Assembly (NCBI RefSeq): GCF_033042135.1
Contig: NZ_WBXM01000014.1
Span: 62,001 to 126,000, forward strand
From: Haloechinothrix sp033042135
GTDB taxonomy: Bacteria; Actinomycetota; Actinomycetes; Mycobacteriales; Pseudonocardiaceae
Direction of reading: 5' to 3'
Length of the DNA: 64,000 nucleotides
Shown here: one piece after another, positions 33,115 through 42,376 of the stretch
How the letters are laid out: the number at the start of each line of letters is the position of its first letter
Numbering within the stretch: the stretch's first letter is position 1
The notes under the pieces: generated by a model
What the model was told of the DNA's origin: nothing
Seen by the model: only the letters and a program-made list of their open reading frames with translations
Databases searched by the model: none
Made by a program: the position numbers and the translations under genes

Positions 33115-33146
33115 AGAGCCCGGTCCGCCGTAGCGAACCGGGCTCT
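33115..33146 (-). terminator. Rho-independent terminator of groEL
   Basis: Ten-base-pair stem AGAGCCCGGT / ACCGGGCTCT with a 12-base loop. On the minus strand it is followed by TTTTATAT, a good U tract, about 35 bases after the groEL stop codon. It may also stop plus-strand transcripts from the PspC gene. Confidence 0.85.
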
Positions 33147-33180
33147 GTGCGCGGACTTCTGGCCTGGAGGCCTGGGAGTG

Positions 33181-34821
<1,641 letters not shown>

Positions 34822-34977
34822 TTCGGTGTGGTCCTCCGATTGGGGGGAATGGACACGTCCTCGGCCAGGCTCGGTGCCCGCGACGGACGACCGGCCCGGG
34901 CACCTGGAACGCAGGTGCCGAACCGCGTCTCACCGTCCCGACCTTCAACGCGAGATCCGCTTGTCAGCGGATCCCAC

Positions 34978-35004
34978 CTAGCACTCTACACCGTCGAGTG
35001 CCAA
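34978..35004 (-). promoter_or_regulatory. CIRCE operator 1 (HrcA site)
   Basis: CTAGCACTC, nine-base spacer, GAGTGCCAA. This matches the CIRCE consensus (TTAGCACTC-N9-GAGTGCTAA) with two changes and lies about 157 bases before the groEL start. Confidence 0.92.
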
Positions 35005-35012
35005 GTACGTGT

Positions 35013-35039
35013 TTAGCACTCTCGCCGTGAGAGTGCAAG
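35013..35039 (-). promoter_or_regulatory. CIRCE operator 2 (HrcA site)
   Basis: TTAGCACTC, nine-base spacer, GAGTGCAAG. A second CIRCE centred 35 bases from the first. Tandem CIRCE elements suggest tight HrcA repression of groEL. Confidence 0.92.
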
Positions 35040-35088
35040 CTGTGCTGGTCACGTCGCTGCTCACGACGCCACCGGCACACCGCCGCCC

Positions 35089-36243
35089 TCACAGCGCCAC
35101 GAGCAGCACGATGACCAGCGTCAGCAGCAGCACCCCGGCAGCCACGGCGGGAACCAGCCAGGCAGCGCGAGTGGCCGGGCGTGTCGTGGCGAACACGGGA
35201 GCGGTAACGGGTTCCGGCGGACGCAGCCGTACCGGACCGTCGACCGGTGGGGGCGGCACGTGCTGTATCGGCGCCTGCCGTATCGGAGCCTGTCGCGCGG
35301 GCGTCGGCCGCGCCGGGGTGGGCTGCGCGGGTACCGAATGCGCCGGAGCCTGCTGCGACGGAACGTACGGCCGCACCCCGGCCCCACCGGGGGCGTCCGC
35401 CAGCGCCTGCCGGGCCGCGGCGATCAGCGCGACGCAGCTCGCGTACCGCAGCTGGGCCTCCTTGGCCATCCCACGCGCGATCACCTCGTCGATCGCGAGG
35501 GGAAGCGTCGGCGCCACCGCGCTCGCCCTCGGCGGATCGTCGTTGAGATGCCCGCTGATCACCTCGTTCACGTCCCCACCGAACGGCGGCCGCCCGACGA
35601 GGCAGGTGTAGAGCACGCAGGCCAGCGCGTACTGGTCCGTCCTGCCGTCCAGGCACTCGCCGCGCAGGTGTTCCGGGGCGGCATAGGTCGGCGAGCCGAG
35701 GAAGTCCTCCTGTCCCTCGCCGTCCCCGCTGGGCTGCCCGGAGGCATCATGTCGGGTCAGCCCGAAGTCCGCGACATAGACGTGCTCCCTGCCGGATTCG
35801 GTGGTGGTCACCAGCGCGTTGGCCGGCTTCACGTCCAGGTGCACCATGCCGCGCTTGTGCAGCGCGTCCAGCGCGTCGGCCAGCTGGGTCAGCAGGTCGA
35901 GCGCCCGCCGCGGCGGCAACGGTCCCTGCTCGACCTGGCACGCCAGATCCGAACCGTCAACCAGCCGCATCGCGATGTAGTGCGTGCCGTCGACGTCGCC
36001 GACGTCGTAGACCGGCACGATGTTGGGGTGGTCGATCGCCGAGGTGTTCCGCGCTTCGTCCGCGAAACGCGCCAGGAGTTCGGCATCCGTATCCTGGCCG
36101 ACCACCTTGAGCGCGACGCTGCGCCCGAGCCGCAGATCGGTGGCCCGGTACAGCATGCTCATCCCGCCACGGCCGAGCACCGAATCGATGCGATAGCGCC
36201 CCAATTCGCGCCCGGTCAGTTCGTCCCCGTCACCGTCCGCCAC
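35089..36243 (-). CDS. Membrane-anchored Ser/Thr protein kinase
   Basis: A 384-residue Hanks-type kinase, start GTG 36243 (VADGDGDELTGRELGRYRID). Kinase landmarks: Gly loop VLGRGGMSMLYRA, Lys in VALKVVG, catalytic loop HLDVKPANALV, DFG as VADFGLTRHD, APE as TYAAPEHL, and DQYALACVLY. The usual Arg before the catalytic Asp is Leu (HLD instead of HRD), so it is a non-RD kinase. A proline/glutamine-rich linker leads to a C-terminal transmembrane helix (AAWLVPAVAAGVLLLTLVIVLLVAL) that ends the protein with almost no outer domain. Divergent from moeA with a 38-base gap. Confidence 0.92.
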   Translation of the reverse strand: MADGDGDELTGRELGRYRIDSVLGRGGMSMLYRATDLRLGRSVALKVVGQDTDAELLARFADEARNTSAIDHPNIVPVYDVGDVDGTHYIAMRLVDGSDLACQVEQGPLPPRRALDLLTQLADALDALHKRGMVHLDVKPANALVTTTESGREHVYVADFGLTRHDASGQPSGDGEGQEDFLGSPTYAAPEHLRGECLDGRTDQYALACVLYTCLVGRPPFGGDVNEVISGHLNDDPPRASAVAPTLPLAIDEVIARGMAKEAQLRYASCVALIAAARQALADAPGGAGVRPYVPSQQAPAHSVPAQPTPARPTPARQAPIRQAPIQHVPPPPVDGPVRLRPPEPVTAPVFATTRPATRAAWLVPAVAAGVLLLTLVIVLLVAL

Positions 36244-36281
36244 ACCGGGTAGCCTAGCGCCAACGGGAGGAGTAACCGAGC

Positions 36282-37508
36282 ATGACCGTTTCCGTCGCGG
36301 AGCACCGGGCAGCGGTGCGGCAGCTGGTACCACGCGCGCCCGCGGGAACGCTGCCGCTCGAGGAGTGCCATGGGCTGGTGCTGGCCGAGGACGTCACCGC
36401 GGGTGTGGCGTTGCCGCCGTTCGACAACTCGGCGATGGACGGCTACGCGGTCCGCGCGAGCGACATCATGGCAGCGGGTCCGCAACGGCCGGTGCGACTA
36501 CCGGTCGCCGCCGACATACCGGCTGGCCGCACCGACGTCCCCGAGCTCGTCGCGGGCACCGCGCACCGCATCATGACCGGCGCCCCGGTCCCGCGCGGGG
36601 CGGACGCGGTGGTGCGGGTGGAGGACACCGACGCCGCCACCGGCACCGTCGCGATCCACGCCGCCGCCGAGCCGGGCGCCAACATCCGCCGCGCGGGTGA
36701 GGACATCGCGCGGGGCGCGCGGGCGCTGACCTCCGGCACGGTGCTCGGGGCGGCGCAGCTCGGCCTTGCCGCTGCGACCGGCAGGGACAGCCTCACCGTG
36801 CGGTTGCCGCCGCGCGTGCTCGTGGTCTCCACCGGCACCGAGCTGGTCACACCACCCGCCCCGCTGGCCGACGGGCAGATCTACGAATCGAACGGCGTGA
36901 TGCTCGCGGCGGCGCTGCGCGGTCTCGGCTGCCGGGTCGAGCTGATGCGCGCGGTGAGCGACGACGTGGCCGCCTTCACCGAAGCACTCACCGAGCGCGC
37001 CACGGCAGCGGATCTGATCGTCACCTCAGGCGGCGTCAGCGCGGGTGCCTACGAGGTGGTCAAAGATGCGCTGGCCGGTGAGCACGTCACGTTCACCAAG
37101 GTGGCGATGCAGCCCGGCGGGCCGCAGGGCTGCGGCACGCTACACGGCGTACCGATCGTGACATTGCCAGGCAATCCCGTCAGCGTGCTGGTCTCCTACG
37201 AGGTCTTCCTGCGTCCCGCGCTGCTGGCCGCACTCGGGCACCCCAAAGTCGAACGGCCGACGGTCCGCGCCCGGCTACTCGAACCGCTCAAAGCTCCCGC
37301 GGGCAAGCGCCAGTTCCGCCGCGGCCACTACACCGAGCACGACGATCCCCGCGCGGCCGGTGCGACCACCGGTACCGTCGAACCTCGCGGCGGGCCGGGC
37401 TCCCACTTGCTGGCGGCGTTCACCGAAGCCAACTGCCTGATCGTGGTGGCCGAGGATGTCACCGAGGTGGCCGAGGGTGAGGAAGTGGAGGTGCTCCTGC
37501 TGGACTGA
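36282..37508 (+). CDS. moeA: Molybdopterin molybdotransferase MoeA
   Basis: A 408-residue MoeA. Markers: PLEECHGLVLAEDVTA, PPFDNSAMDGYAVRA, RIMTGAPVPRGADAVVRVED, GEDIARGA, VVSTGTELV, YESNGVMLAAAL, LIVTSGGVSAGAYEVVKDAL, VTFTKVAMQPGGPQGCG and TLPGNPVSVLVSYEVF. It inserts molybdate into adenylated molybdopterin to complete molybdenum cofactor. GGAGTAAC precedes the ATG. No other moa/moe genes are in the window; the position upstream of psd-pssA is as in M. tuberculosis (moeA2). Confidence 0.96.
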   Translation: MTVSVAEHRAAVRQLVPRAPAGTLPLEECHGLVLAEDVTAGVALPPFDNSAMDGYAVRASDIMAAGPQRPVRLPVAADIPAGRTDVPELVAGTAHRIMTGAPVPRGADAVVRVEDTDAATGTVAIHAAAEPGANIRRAGEDIARGARALTSGTVLGAAQLGLAAATGRDSLTVRLPPRVLVVSTGTELVTPPAPLADGQIYESNGVMLAAALRGLGCRVELMRAVSDDVAAFTEALTERATAADLIVTSGGVSAGAYEVVKDALAGEHVTFTKVAMQPGGPQGCGTLHGVPIVTLPGNPVSVLVSYEVFLRPALLAALGHPKVERPTVRARLLEPLKAPAGKRQFRRGHYTEHDDPRAAGATTGTVEPRGGPGSHLLAAFTEANCLIVVAEDVTEVAEGEEVEVLLLD

Positions 37509-37531
37509 GCCGCCAGGCTTACCGTGTAGGC

Positions 37532-37807
37532 ATGGGCATCATCTCGTGGATCATTTTCGGTGCCATCGCGGGCTGGGTGGCCAACGTCGTCGTGGGGGGA
37601 CGTAACCGGGAGCGCAGGGGCTGCATCCTCAACGTGCTCACCGGGGTGGTCGGCGCCGCGCTCGGCGGGTTCGTCTACACCGTGGGCACGGGCAGGGACA
37701 TCTCCTTCGGCTTCGACCTCCACAGCTTCGCCGTCGCCGTGCTTGGCGCCATCCTGCTGTTGCTGCTGCTGCAACTGTTCAGCCGCAGCGGCACGCAGCG
37801 CCGGTAG
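37532..37807 (+). CDS. GlsB/YeaQ/YmgE-family membrane protein
   Basis: A 91-residue protein with three hydrophobic helices and the family patterns ISWIIFGAIAGWVANVVVGG, RRGCILNVLTGVVGAALGGF and a final helix VLGAILLLLLLQLF. These small transglycosylase-associated (GlsB) proteins are linked to stress responses, biochemical role unknown. It follows moeA by 23 bases. Confidence 0.9.
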   Translation: MGIISWIIFGAIAGWVANVVVGGRNRERRGCILNVLTGVVGAALGGFVYTVGTGRDISFGFDLHSFAVAVLGAILLLLLLQLFSRSGTQRR

Positions 37808-37931
37808 CCAGCGCAGCCGGCCCCACCGTGGCCGAGGGCAATCGAGGCCGGCGCAGGAAGCCACCAAGCGTGGTCTAGCGTCTAAGGCGACGACAACGCC
37901 CGGCCCCTGACCACGAAGAGCAGAAGAAGCG

Positions 37932-38696
37932 ATGACAGCTGATACCGAGTCGCACCCTGCCGAAGGCACCCTCATGCGCCTGTTGCGCCTCGCACGGCGA
38001 TCGATCCCACCCGTACACCCGGCGGGCAGACCGTTCGTGTACGGCGCGCTCGCCGTGGCGTTCGCGCTGCGGCGGATCGCCCGGCCACTGGGCACGCTGG
38101 GGTTCGTCGCCGCGGCGGCGGTGGCGTGGTTCTTCAGGGAGCCGATCCGGGTGCCGCCGGAAAACCCGGACCTGGCCGCCTCGCCCGCCGACGGCACGAT
38201 CGCGGCCGTCGACCAGGCCGCACCGCCTGCCGAACTCGGCCTTCCCGCCGAACCACGCACCAGGATCAGCATCTTCCTGTCCGTGTTCGACGTTCACGTG
38301 CAGCGGCTTCCCGCCACCGGCACGGTCGAGCGGGTGGCCTACCGCAAGGGCAGGTTCCTCTCCGCCGATCTGGACAAGGCCAGTGACGACAACGAGCGTA
38401 ACTCCGTACTGCTACGCACCGAGCGCGGGCAGGAACTGGTCATGGTGCAGATCGCGGGGCTCGTCGCCCGCCGCATCGTCTGCGATGTCAGCGATGGCGA
38501 CTCCGGGCACGTCGGCACCACCTACGGCCTGATCCGGTTCGGCTCCCGCCTCGACCTGTACCTCCCGGCCGGTAGCCGGGTGCTCGTGAGGCCCGGCCAG
38601 CGCGCCATCGGTGGCGAGACCCCGCTGGCCGAACTACCGTCCGACGCGGACGCCCCGCCGTCGATGCCCCCATCCGGTTCGCCTGCCGGGAGTTGA
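37932..38696 (+). CDS. psd: Phosphatidylserine decarboxylase proenzyme
   Basis: A 254-residue PSD. It shows the early membrane-associated helices (GTLGFVAAAAVAWFFREPIR), the SPADG motif, FLSVFDVHVQRLP, the Lys/Arg-rich YRKGRF segment, and the self-cleavage site near the end in LIRFGSRLDLYLP, where the chain splits before Ser to create the pyruvoyl group. It converts phosphatidylserine to phosphatidylethanolamine. The next gene makes phosphatidylserine, so the pair forms a two-step operon. The C-terminal Pro/Ser-rich tail is dispensable-looking. Confidence 0.95.
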   Translation: MTADTESHPAEGTLMRLLRLARRSIPPVHPAGRPFVYGALAVAFALRRIARPLGTLGFVAAAAVAWFFREPIRVPPENPDLAASPADGTIAAVDQAAPPAELGLPAEPRTRISIFLSVFDVHVQRLPATGTVERVAYRKGRFLSADLDKASDDNERNSVLLRTERGQELVMVQIAGLVARRIVCDVSDGDSGHVGTTYGLIRFGSRLDLYLPAGSRVLVRPGQRAIGGETPLAELPSDADAPPSMPPSGSPAGS

Positions 38697-38701
38697 GCGT
38701 C

Positions 38702-39607
38702 ATGACGCGAACCGCCCCCGGCGTTCGCCTGCTCCCGAACGCGATCACCGTGCTCGCCGTATGTGCCGGGCTGTCCTCGGTACAGTTCGCGCTGCTCGGC
38801 CAGTTCGAACTGGCGATCGTGGGCGTGGTGGTCGCCTCACTGCTCGACAGCCTGGACGGCAGGCTCGCCCGGCTGCTGGACGCCACCTCGAAGATCGGCG
38901 CCGAGCTGGACTCGCTGTCGGACGCCATCTCCTTCGGGGTGGCGCCCGCGCTCGTGCTGTTCATCTGGATGTCGGACGGGCACCGGTTCGGCTGGATCGC
39001 GGCGCTGGTGTTCGCGGTCTGCATGATCCTGCGACTCGCCCGGTTCAACACGCTGCTGGACGATGCCGAGCAGCCGCCGTATACGCACGAGTTCTTCGTC
39101 GGGGTACCGGCCCCGGCAGGCGGCCTGCTAGCGCTGCTCCCGCTGGCGGTGACGCTGGAGTTCGGCTCTGGCTGGTGGGCTCACCCCGCGGTGGTGTGGT
39201 TGTGGACGATCGGGGTGGCGACGCTGCTGATCAGCCGTATCCCGACGCTGTCGGTCAAGACGCTACGGGTACCGGCCAAGGCCGTGGCGCCGCTCCTGGT
39301 TGGGGTCGGCCTGCTCGCCGCGGCGGTCATCCAGTTCCCGCTGATCGCGCTGTCGGCGGCGCTGCTGCTCTACCTGGCGCACGTGCCGTATGCGGTGCAC
39401 CGCTACCGGTGGCTCGCCGCCCACCCGGAAGCCTGGGAAGTGCCGTCCAAGGAACGACGTGCGATCCGCCGCAGCGGGCGTTCCCAACGCAGGCTCGGGC
39501 TGCGGCGGCCGTCACGGCGCACTGTCGCGGGGGCGACGCAGCCCACCACCCCCGGCAGGCGGGCGCGCGACTGGCGCCGGATCGGGCTCCGACAACGCCC
39601 CCGATAA
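38702..39607 (+). CDS. pssA: CDP-diacylglycerol-serine O-phosphatidyltransferase
   Basis: A 301-residue membrane enzyme of the CDP-alcohol phosphatidyltransferase family. The catalytic pattern DG..AR...G...D...D is in LDSLDGRLARLLDATSKIGA and ELDSLSDAIS. Several transmembrane helices follow; the C-terminal 60 residues are basic and cytosolic. ATG 38702 has GGGAG ten bases ahead; a TTG at 38693 overlapping the psd stop has worse spacing. It makes phosphatidylserine from CDP-diacylglycerol and serine for the upstream decarboxylase. Confidence 0.95.
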   Translation: MTRTAPGVRLLPNAITVLAVCAGLSSVQFALLGQFELAIVGVVVASLLDSLDGRLARLLDATSKIGAELDSLSDAISFGVAPALVLFIWMSDGHRFGWIAALVFAVCMILRLARFNTLLDDAEQPPYTHEFFVGVPAPAGGLLALLPLAVTLEFGSGWWAHPAVVWLWTIGVATLLISRIPTLSVKTLRVPAKAVAPLLVGVGLLAAAVIQFPLIALSAALLLYLAHVPYAVHRYRWLAAHPEAWEVPSKERRAIRRSGRSQRRLGLRRPSRRTVAGATQPTTPGRRARDWRRIGLRQRPR

Positions 39608-39734
39608 GCCCTAGACCAGTGGCGGTTCGCGCGACACGTCGTCCCGTGAGGACCATCCACTCTGGCCGACATTACACCCGGTGCGACGGGTGGCTCCCGC
39701 GCACCCGCGATGATGTCAGCCCGGCTATGCGCGT

Positions 39735-40361
39735 CTAGTACTCCTTGGCGGACTCGTCGTAGTCCCTCGTCACGATGATGATCACACCGGGATTGGAGTC
39801 GCGGATGCCTTCGAACCTCGGCTCGGCACGCATCCCGAACTCCAGCGCGATAGCCTTGGCGACCCCCTCTTCCGACGTCCCCTCCCGGAAGTACACGGTC
39901 GAGGTAGGAATGACGCCGTCGCCGTAGTTGCCGTAGCCGGTCACGTTCCAACCGGCGTCGTCCACATCGCTCGCCGCCCGCGCCGCGAGGCCGGATATGT
40001 TGCTGTTGTTGTACACCCGCACCGGGGTGTCCCTGGCGTCCCGGTCGAGCTCGACCCCGTCGGGGAGTTCGACATCGTCCTCGGGGACGACGTCGGTCTC
40101 CGGGTCCTCCGGTTCCTCGGGATCGTCCTCCCGAGGTGGCGTGGTCTCGTCCTCCGGTGGCGGGGTCTCCGGGGTCTCCTCCTCGTCGGGATCCGGCTCA
40201 TCGGGCTCCGGCTCGGGCGGGTCGGTGGGCACCGCGGTGTCGTCCGTCGGATCATCAGTGCTGATCGCGGTGGCGGTCCCGATCGCGGTCGCGATGACCG
40301 CGACGCCGATGAGTCCGAACCCAGCGGCGCGCATCGGGCGAGACAGGCCTGCGAAGCTCAT
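39735..40361 (-). CDS. LytR C-terminal domain protein
   Basis: A 208-residue protein with an N-terminal membrane anchor (AAGFGLIGVAVIATAIGTATAI), a long acidic Pro/Glu/Asp linker (about 35-105) and a LytR_C domain (VRVYNNSNISGLAARAASDV, AGWNVTGYGNYGD, STVYFREG). It corresponds to Rv0431-type envelope proteins of mycobacteria. The start overlaps the stop of the DUF3263 gene in an ATGA, so the two are translationally coupled. Confidence 0.9.
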   Translation of the reverse strand: MSFAGLSRPMRAAGFGLIGVAVIATAIGTATAISTDDPTDDTAVPTDPPEPEPDEPDPDEEETPETPPPEDETTPPREDDPEEPEDPETDVVPEDDVELPDGVELDRDARDTPVRVYNNSNISGLAARAASDVDDAGWNVTGYGNYGDGVIPTSTVYFREGTSEEGVAKAIALEFGMRAEPRFEGIRDSNPGVIIIVTRDYDESAKEY

Positions 40362-40681
40362 GACAACTCGATTCCCAGCCTCCTGGCGACGCGGGTACGG
40401 CGTCGCGCGGACCTCGCCTTACGCAAGCGCTTGATCAGCATGGGGTCGGCGCGCAGCGCCTCCTGCGAGTCGATCAGCCGGTTGAGCACCTGGTAGTAAC
40501 GCGTCGGGGACATGCCGAACAGTTCCCGGATGGCGCGTTCCTTGGCTCCCTGGTATTTCCACCACTGACGTTCGAAGGCAAGGATCTCGTGATCGCGGTG
40601 AGAGAGTCCCCCAGTCGGCGTTTCCGCCGGTACCGATGGGGCGCGTTCCTCGCTCGGGAGCATCGACTCCGCGGCGTCCAT
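40358..40681 (-). CDS. DUF3263 protein
   Basis: Using ATG 40681 the product is 107 residues (a GTG at 40729 would add 16). The DUF3263 core is LSHRDHEILAFERQWWKYQG, AKERAIRELFGMSPTRYYQV and LNRLIDSQEALRADPMLIKR, an HTH-like small protein, with a basic tail. It matches the Rv0430 position next to the LytR_C gene and def. Possibly DNA-binding; function unknown. Confidence 0.9.
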   Translation of the reverse strand: MDAAESMLPSEERAPSVPAETPTGGLSHRDHEILAFERQWWKYQGAKERAIRELFGMSPTRYYQVLNRLIDSQEALRADPMLIKRLRKARSARRRTRVARRLGIELS

Positions 40682-40834
40682 CTGGCTGCTCGCCTCACAA
40701 TCGCGTCGGGACCGCACGGCCGTAATCACATCGGTGTCATTCCGCCTTCCCTATTAGATCATGACGTGAGGCTCCTCGCTGCCCACGACCGTCGGCGAGT
40801 CCGACCCCACAACGGCCGGTTATCCTGGTTTGCC

Positions 40835-41407
40835 GTGACCGTGTATCCCATCCGCATCGCAGGCGACTCTGTCCTGCACCAGCCGACCCGCCCCGTCGAG
40901 GTGTTCGACGACCAGCTGAGCACGCTGGTCGACGACATGTTCAAGACCATGTACGCCGCGAGCGGTGTCGGGCTGGCCGCCAACCAGATCGGCGTCGACC
41001 TGCGGCTGTTCGTCTACGACTGCCCCGACGACGAGGGCAACCGGCACAGCGGCGTCATCGTCAACCCGGTGCTGGAGACCTCCGAGATCCCCGAGACCAT
41101 GCCGGACCCCGACGACGACTGGGAGGGCTGCCTGTCGGTGCCCGGAGAGTCGTACCCGACCGGCCGTGCCGCGTGGGCCAAGGTCACCGGTGTCGACCAA
41201 CACAACCGGCCCATCGAAGTGGCCGGAACCGGGTTCTTCGCCCGCTGCCTACAGCACGAGACCGACCACCTCGACGGCCACCTGTACCTGGATCGGCTCG
41301 TCGGCAGGCACGCGCGTGCCGCGAAGAAGATGCTCAAGCGCAACGGCTGGAACGTGCCCGGGCTGAGCTGGGACCCCTCCTCGGCTGCCGAGTACCAGTC
41401 CGGCTGA
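40835..41407 (+). CDS. def: Peptide deformylase
   Basis: A 190-residue deformylase starting at GTG 40835. The three metal-site motifs are intact: GVGLAANQIG, EGCLSVPGE (Cys ligand) and QHETDHLDG (both His and Glu). It removes the formyl group from new N-terminal methionine. Divergent from DUF3263. Confidence 0.96.
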   Translation: MTVYPIRIAGDSVLHQPTRPVEVFDDQLSTLVDDMFKTMYAASGVGLAANQIGVDLRLFVYDCPDDEGNRHSGVIVNPVLETSEIPETMPDPDDDWEGCLSVPGESYPTGRAAWAKVTGVDQHNRPIEVAGTGFFARCLQHETDHLDGHLYLDRLVGRHARAAKKMLKRNGWNVPGLSWDPSSAAEYQSG

Positions 41408-41436
41408 GCACCGCGCCACACCGGGCGCGCCGGTCG

Positions 41437-42285
41437 TCACACCACGGCCGAACGGCGCTCAAGCAAGACTGAGTCGTGCCAGACCCCGTCCCGCCGCGCG
41501 AAGCGTTCACGCACCCCCACGGTGCGGTACCCGGCGGCGTGGTGCAACGCGACCGCCGCGCGATTGCCAGTGAACACCGACGCCTGCAACGTCCACAGTC
41601 CTGCCTCATCGGCCGCGGTCACCAACCGGTGCAGCAGGGCCTTGCCGATACCGCGACCCCGATGGCCCTCCGCCACGTACACCGAGGTCTCGGCGACCCC
41701 CGCGAAGTGTGGCTGGGCGGAGACCGGCGCGGCGGCGGTCCAGCCCACCGTCTCCCCGCCGATCTCGGCCACCCACCGGTGGGCCGGTAGCCAGGACGCG
41801 TCCAGCGTGGTCCGGTTGGGCACGGCCGTGGCGAAGTCGGCGATGCCGGTGGCCAGCCCTTCCCGGTAGATCCGGCGTACCGCGGGCCAGTCTTGCGGTT
41901 CGAGGGCGCGCACGGAGACATCGGCAGGCAGGTCCGCCGGGCAGCAGGGCCGCGGCGCGAGCGCGCCCATCACCACGTCTGCCGCATGCGGCAGGCCGGT
42001 GCAGCACGCCTCGTTGACGGTGACGACGGTGGCCGTGCGTTCCTTACGCACCCGCACGAAGCCGATCTCGGCGAGCTTGCGGACGTGATGGGAGCAGGTG
42101 GACTGGCTGGTGCCGAGGAACTCGGCCAGCGCTCCCACGGTGATGCCCTCGGGGCTGGTCGCCACTGCGTGCAGCAGCCGTACCCGCACCGGCTCCGCCA
42201 GGCACGCGAACCAACCGGCGTAGGTGGCCGCGTCATTGTCCGGAAGGACCCGGTCGCTGGGCAGTGTGCTCGTCACGCCCCTCAT
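41437..42285 (-). CDS. ArsR-type regulator fused to a phosphinothricin/arsinothricin-type N-acetyltransferase (ArsN-like)
   Basis: A 282-residue fusion. Residues about 1-110 are an ArsR winged helix (GWFACLAEPVRVRLLHAVAT, LGTSQSTCSHHVRKLAEIGF, VRVRKERTATVVTV) with cysteine pairs EACC and RPCC that could bind trivalent arsenic or a metal. Residues about 125-280 are a GNAT domain (DWPAVRRIYREGLATGIADF, VAETSVYVAEGHRGRGIGKA, FTGNRAAVALHHAAGYR) of the PAT/ArsN1 class, which acetylates phosphinothricin or arsinothricin. ATG 42285 lies four bases from an operator-like palindrome, fitting autoregulation. The flavoprotein gene is divergent. Substrate is inferred. Confidence 0.88.
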   Translation of the reverse strand: MRGVTSTLPSDRVLPDNDAATYAGWFACLAEPVRVRLLHAVATSPEGITVGALAEFLGTSQSTCSHHVRKLAEIGFVRVRKERTATVVTVNEACCTGLPHAADVVMGALAPRPCCPADLPADVSVRALEPQDWPAVRRIYREGLATGIADFATAVPNRTTLDASWLPAHRWVAEIGGETVGWTAAAPVSAQPHFAGVAETSVYVAEGHRGRGIGKALLHRLVTAADEAGLWTLQASVFTGNRAAVALHHAAGYRTVGVRERFARRDGVWHDSVLLERRSAVV

Positions 42286-42288
42286 TGT

Positions 42289-42363
42289 ATCGATCGCTTT
42301 CGATGGTTGATTCCATCGATATACGTCGATAGAGTACGTGCCATTCGATCGATACATGTCGAT
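42289..42363. promoter_or_regulatory. Three ArsR-type operator palindromes
   Basis: Three 16-base sites with the pattern ATCGAT-N5-TCGAT: 42289-42304 (centre CGCTT), 42315-42330 (ATACG) and 42348-42363 (ACATG). They fill the divergent promoter region between the ArsR-acetyltransferase fusion and the flavoprotein gene. The fusion protein is the obvious ligand. Confidence 0.8.
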
Positions 42364-42376
42364 GAAAGGGGTGGGG

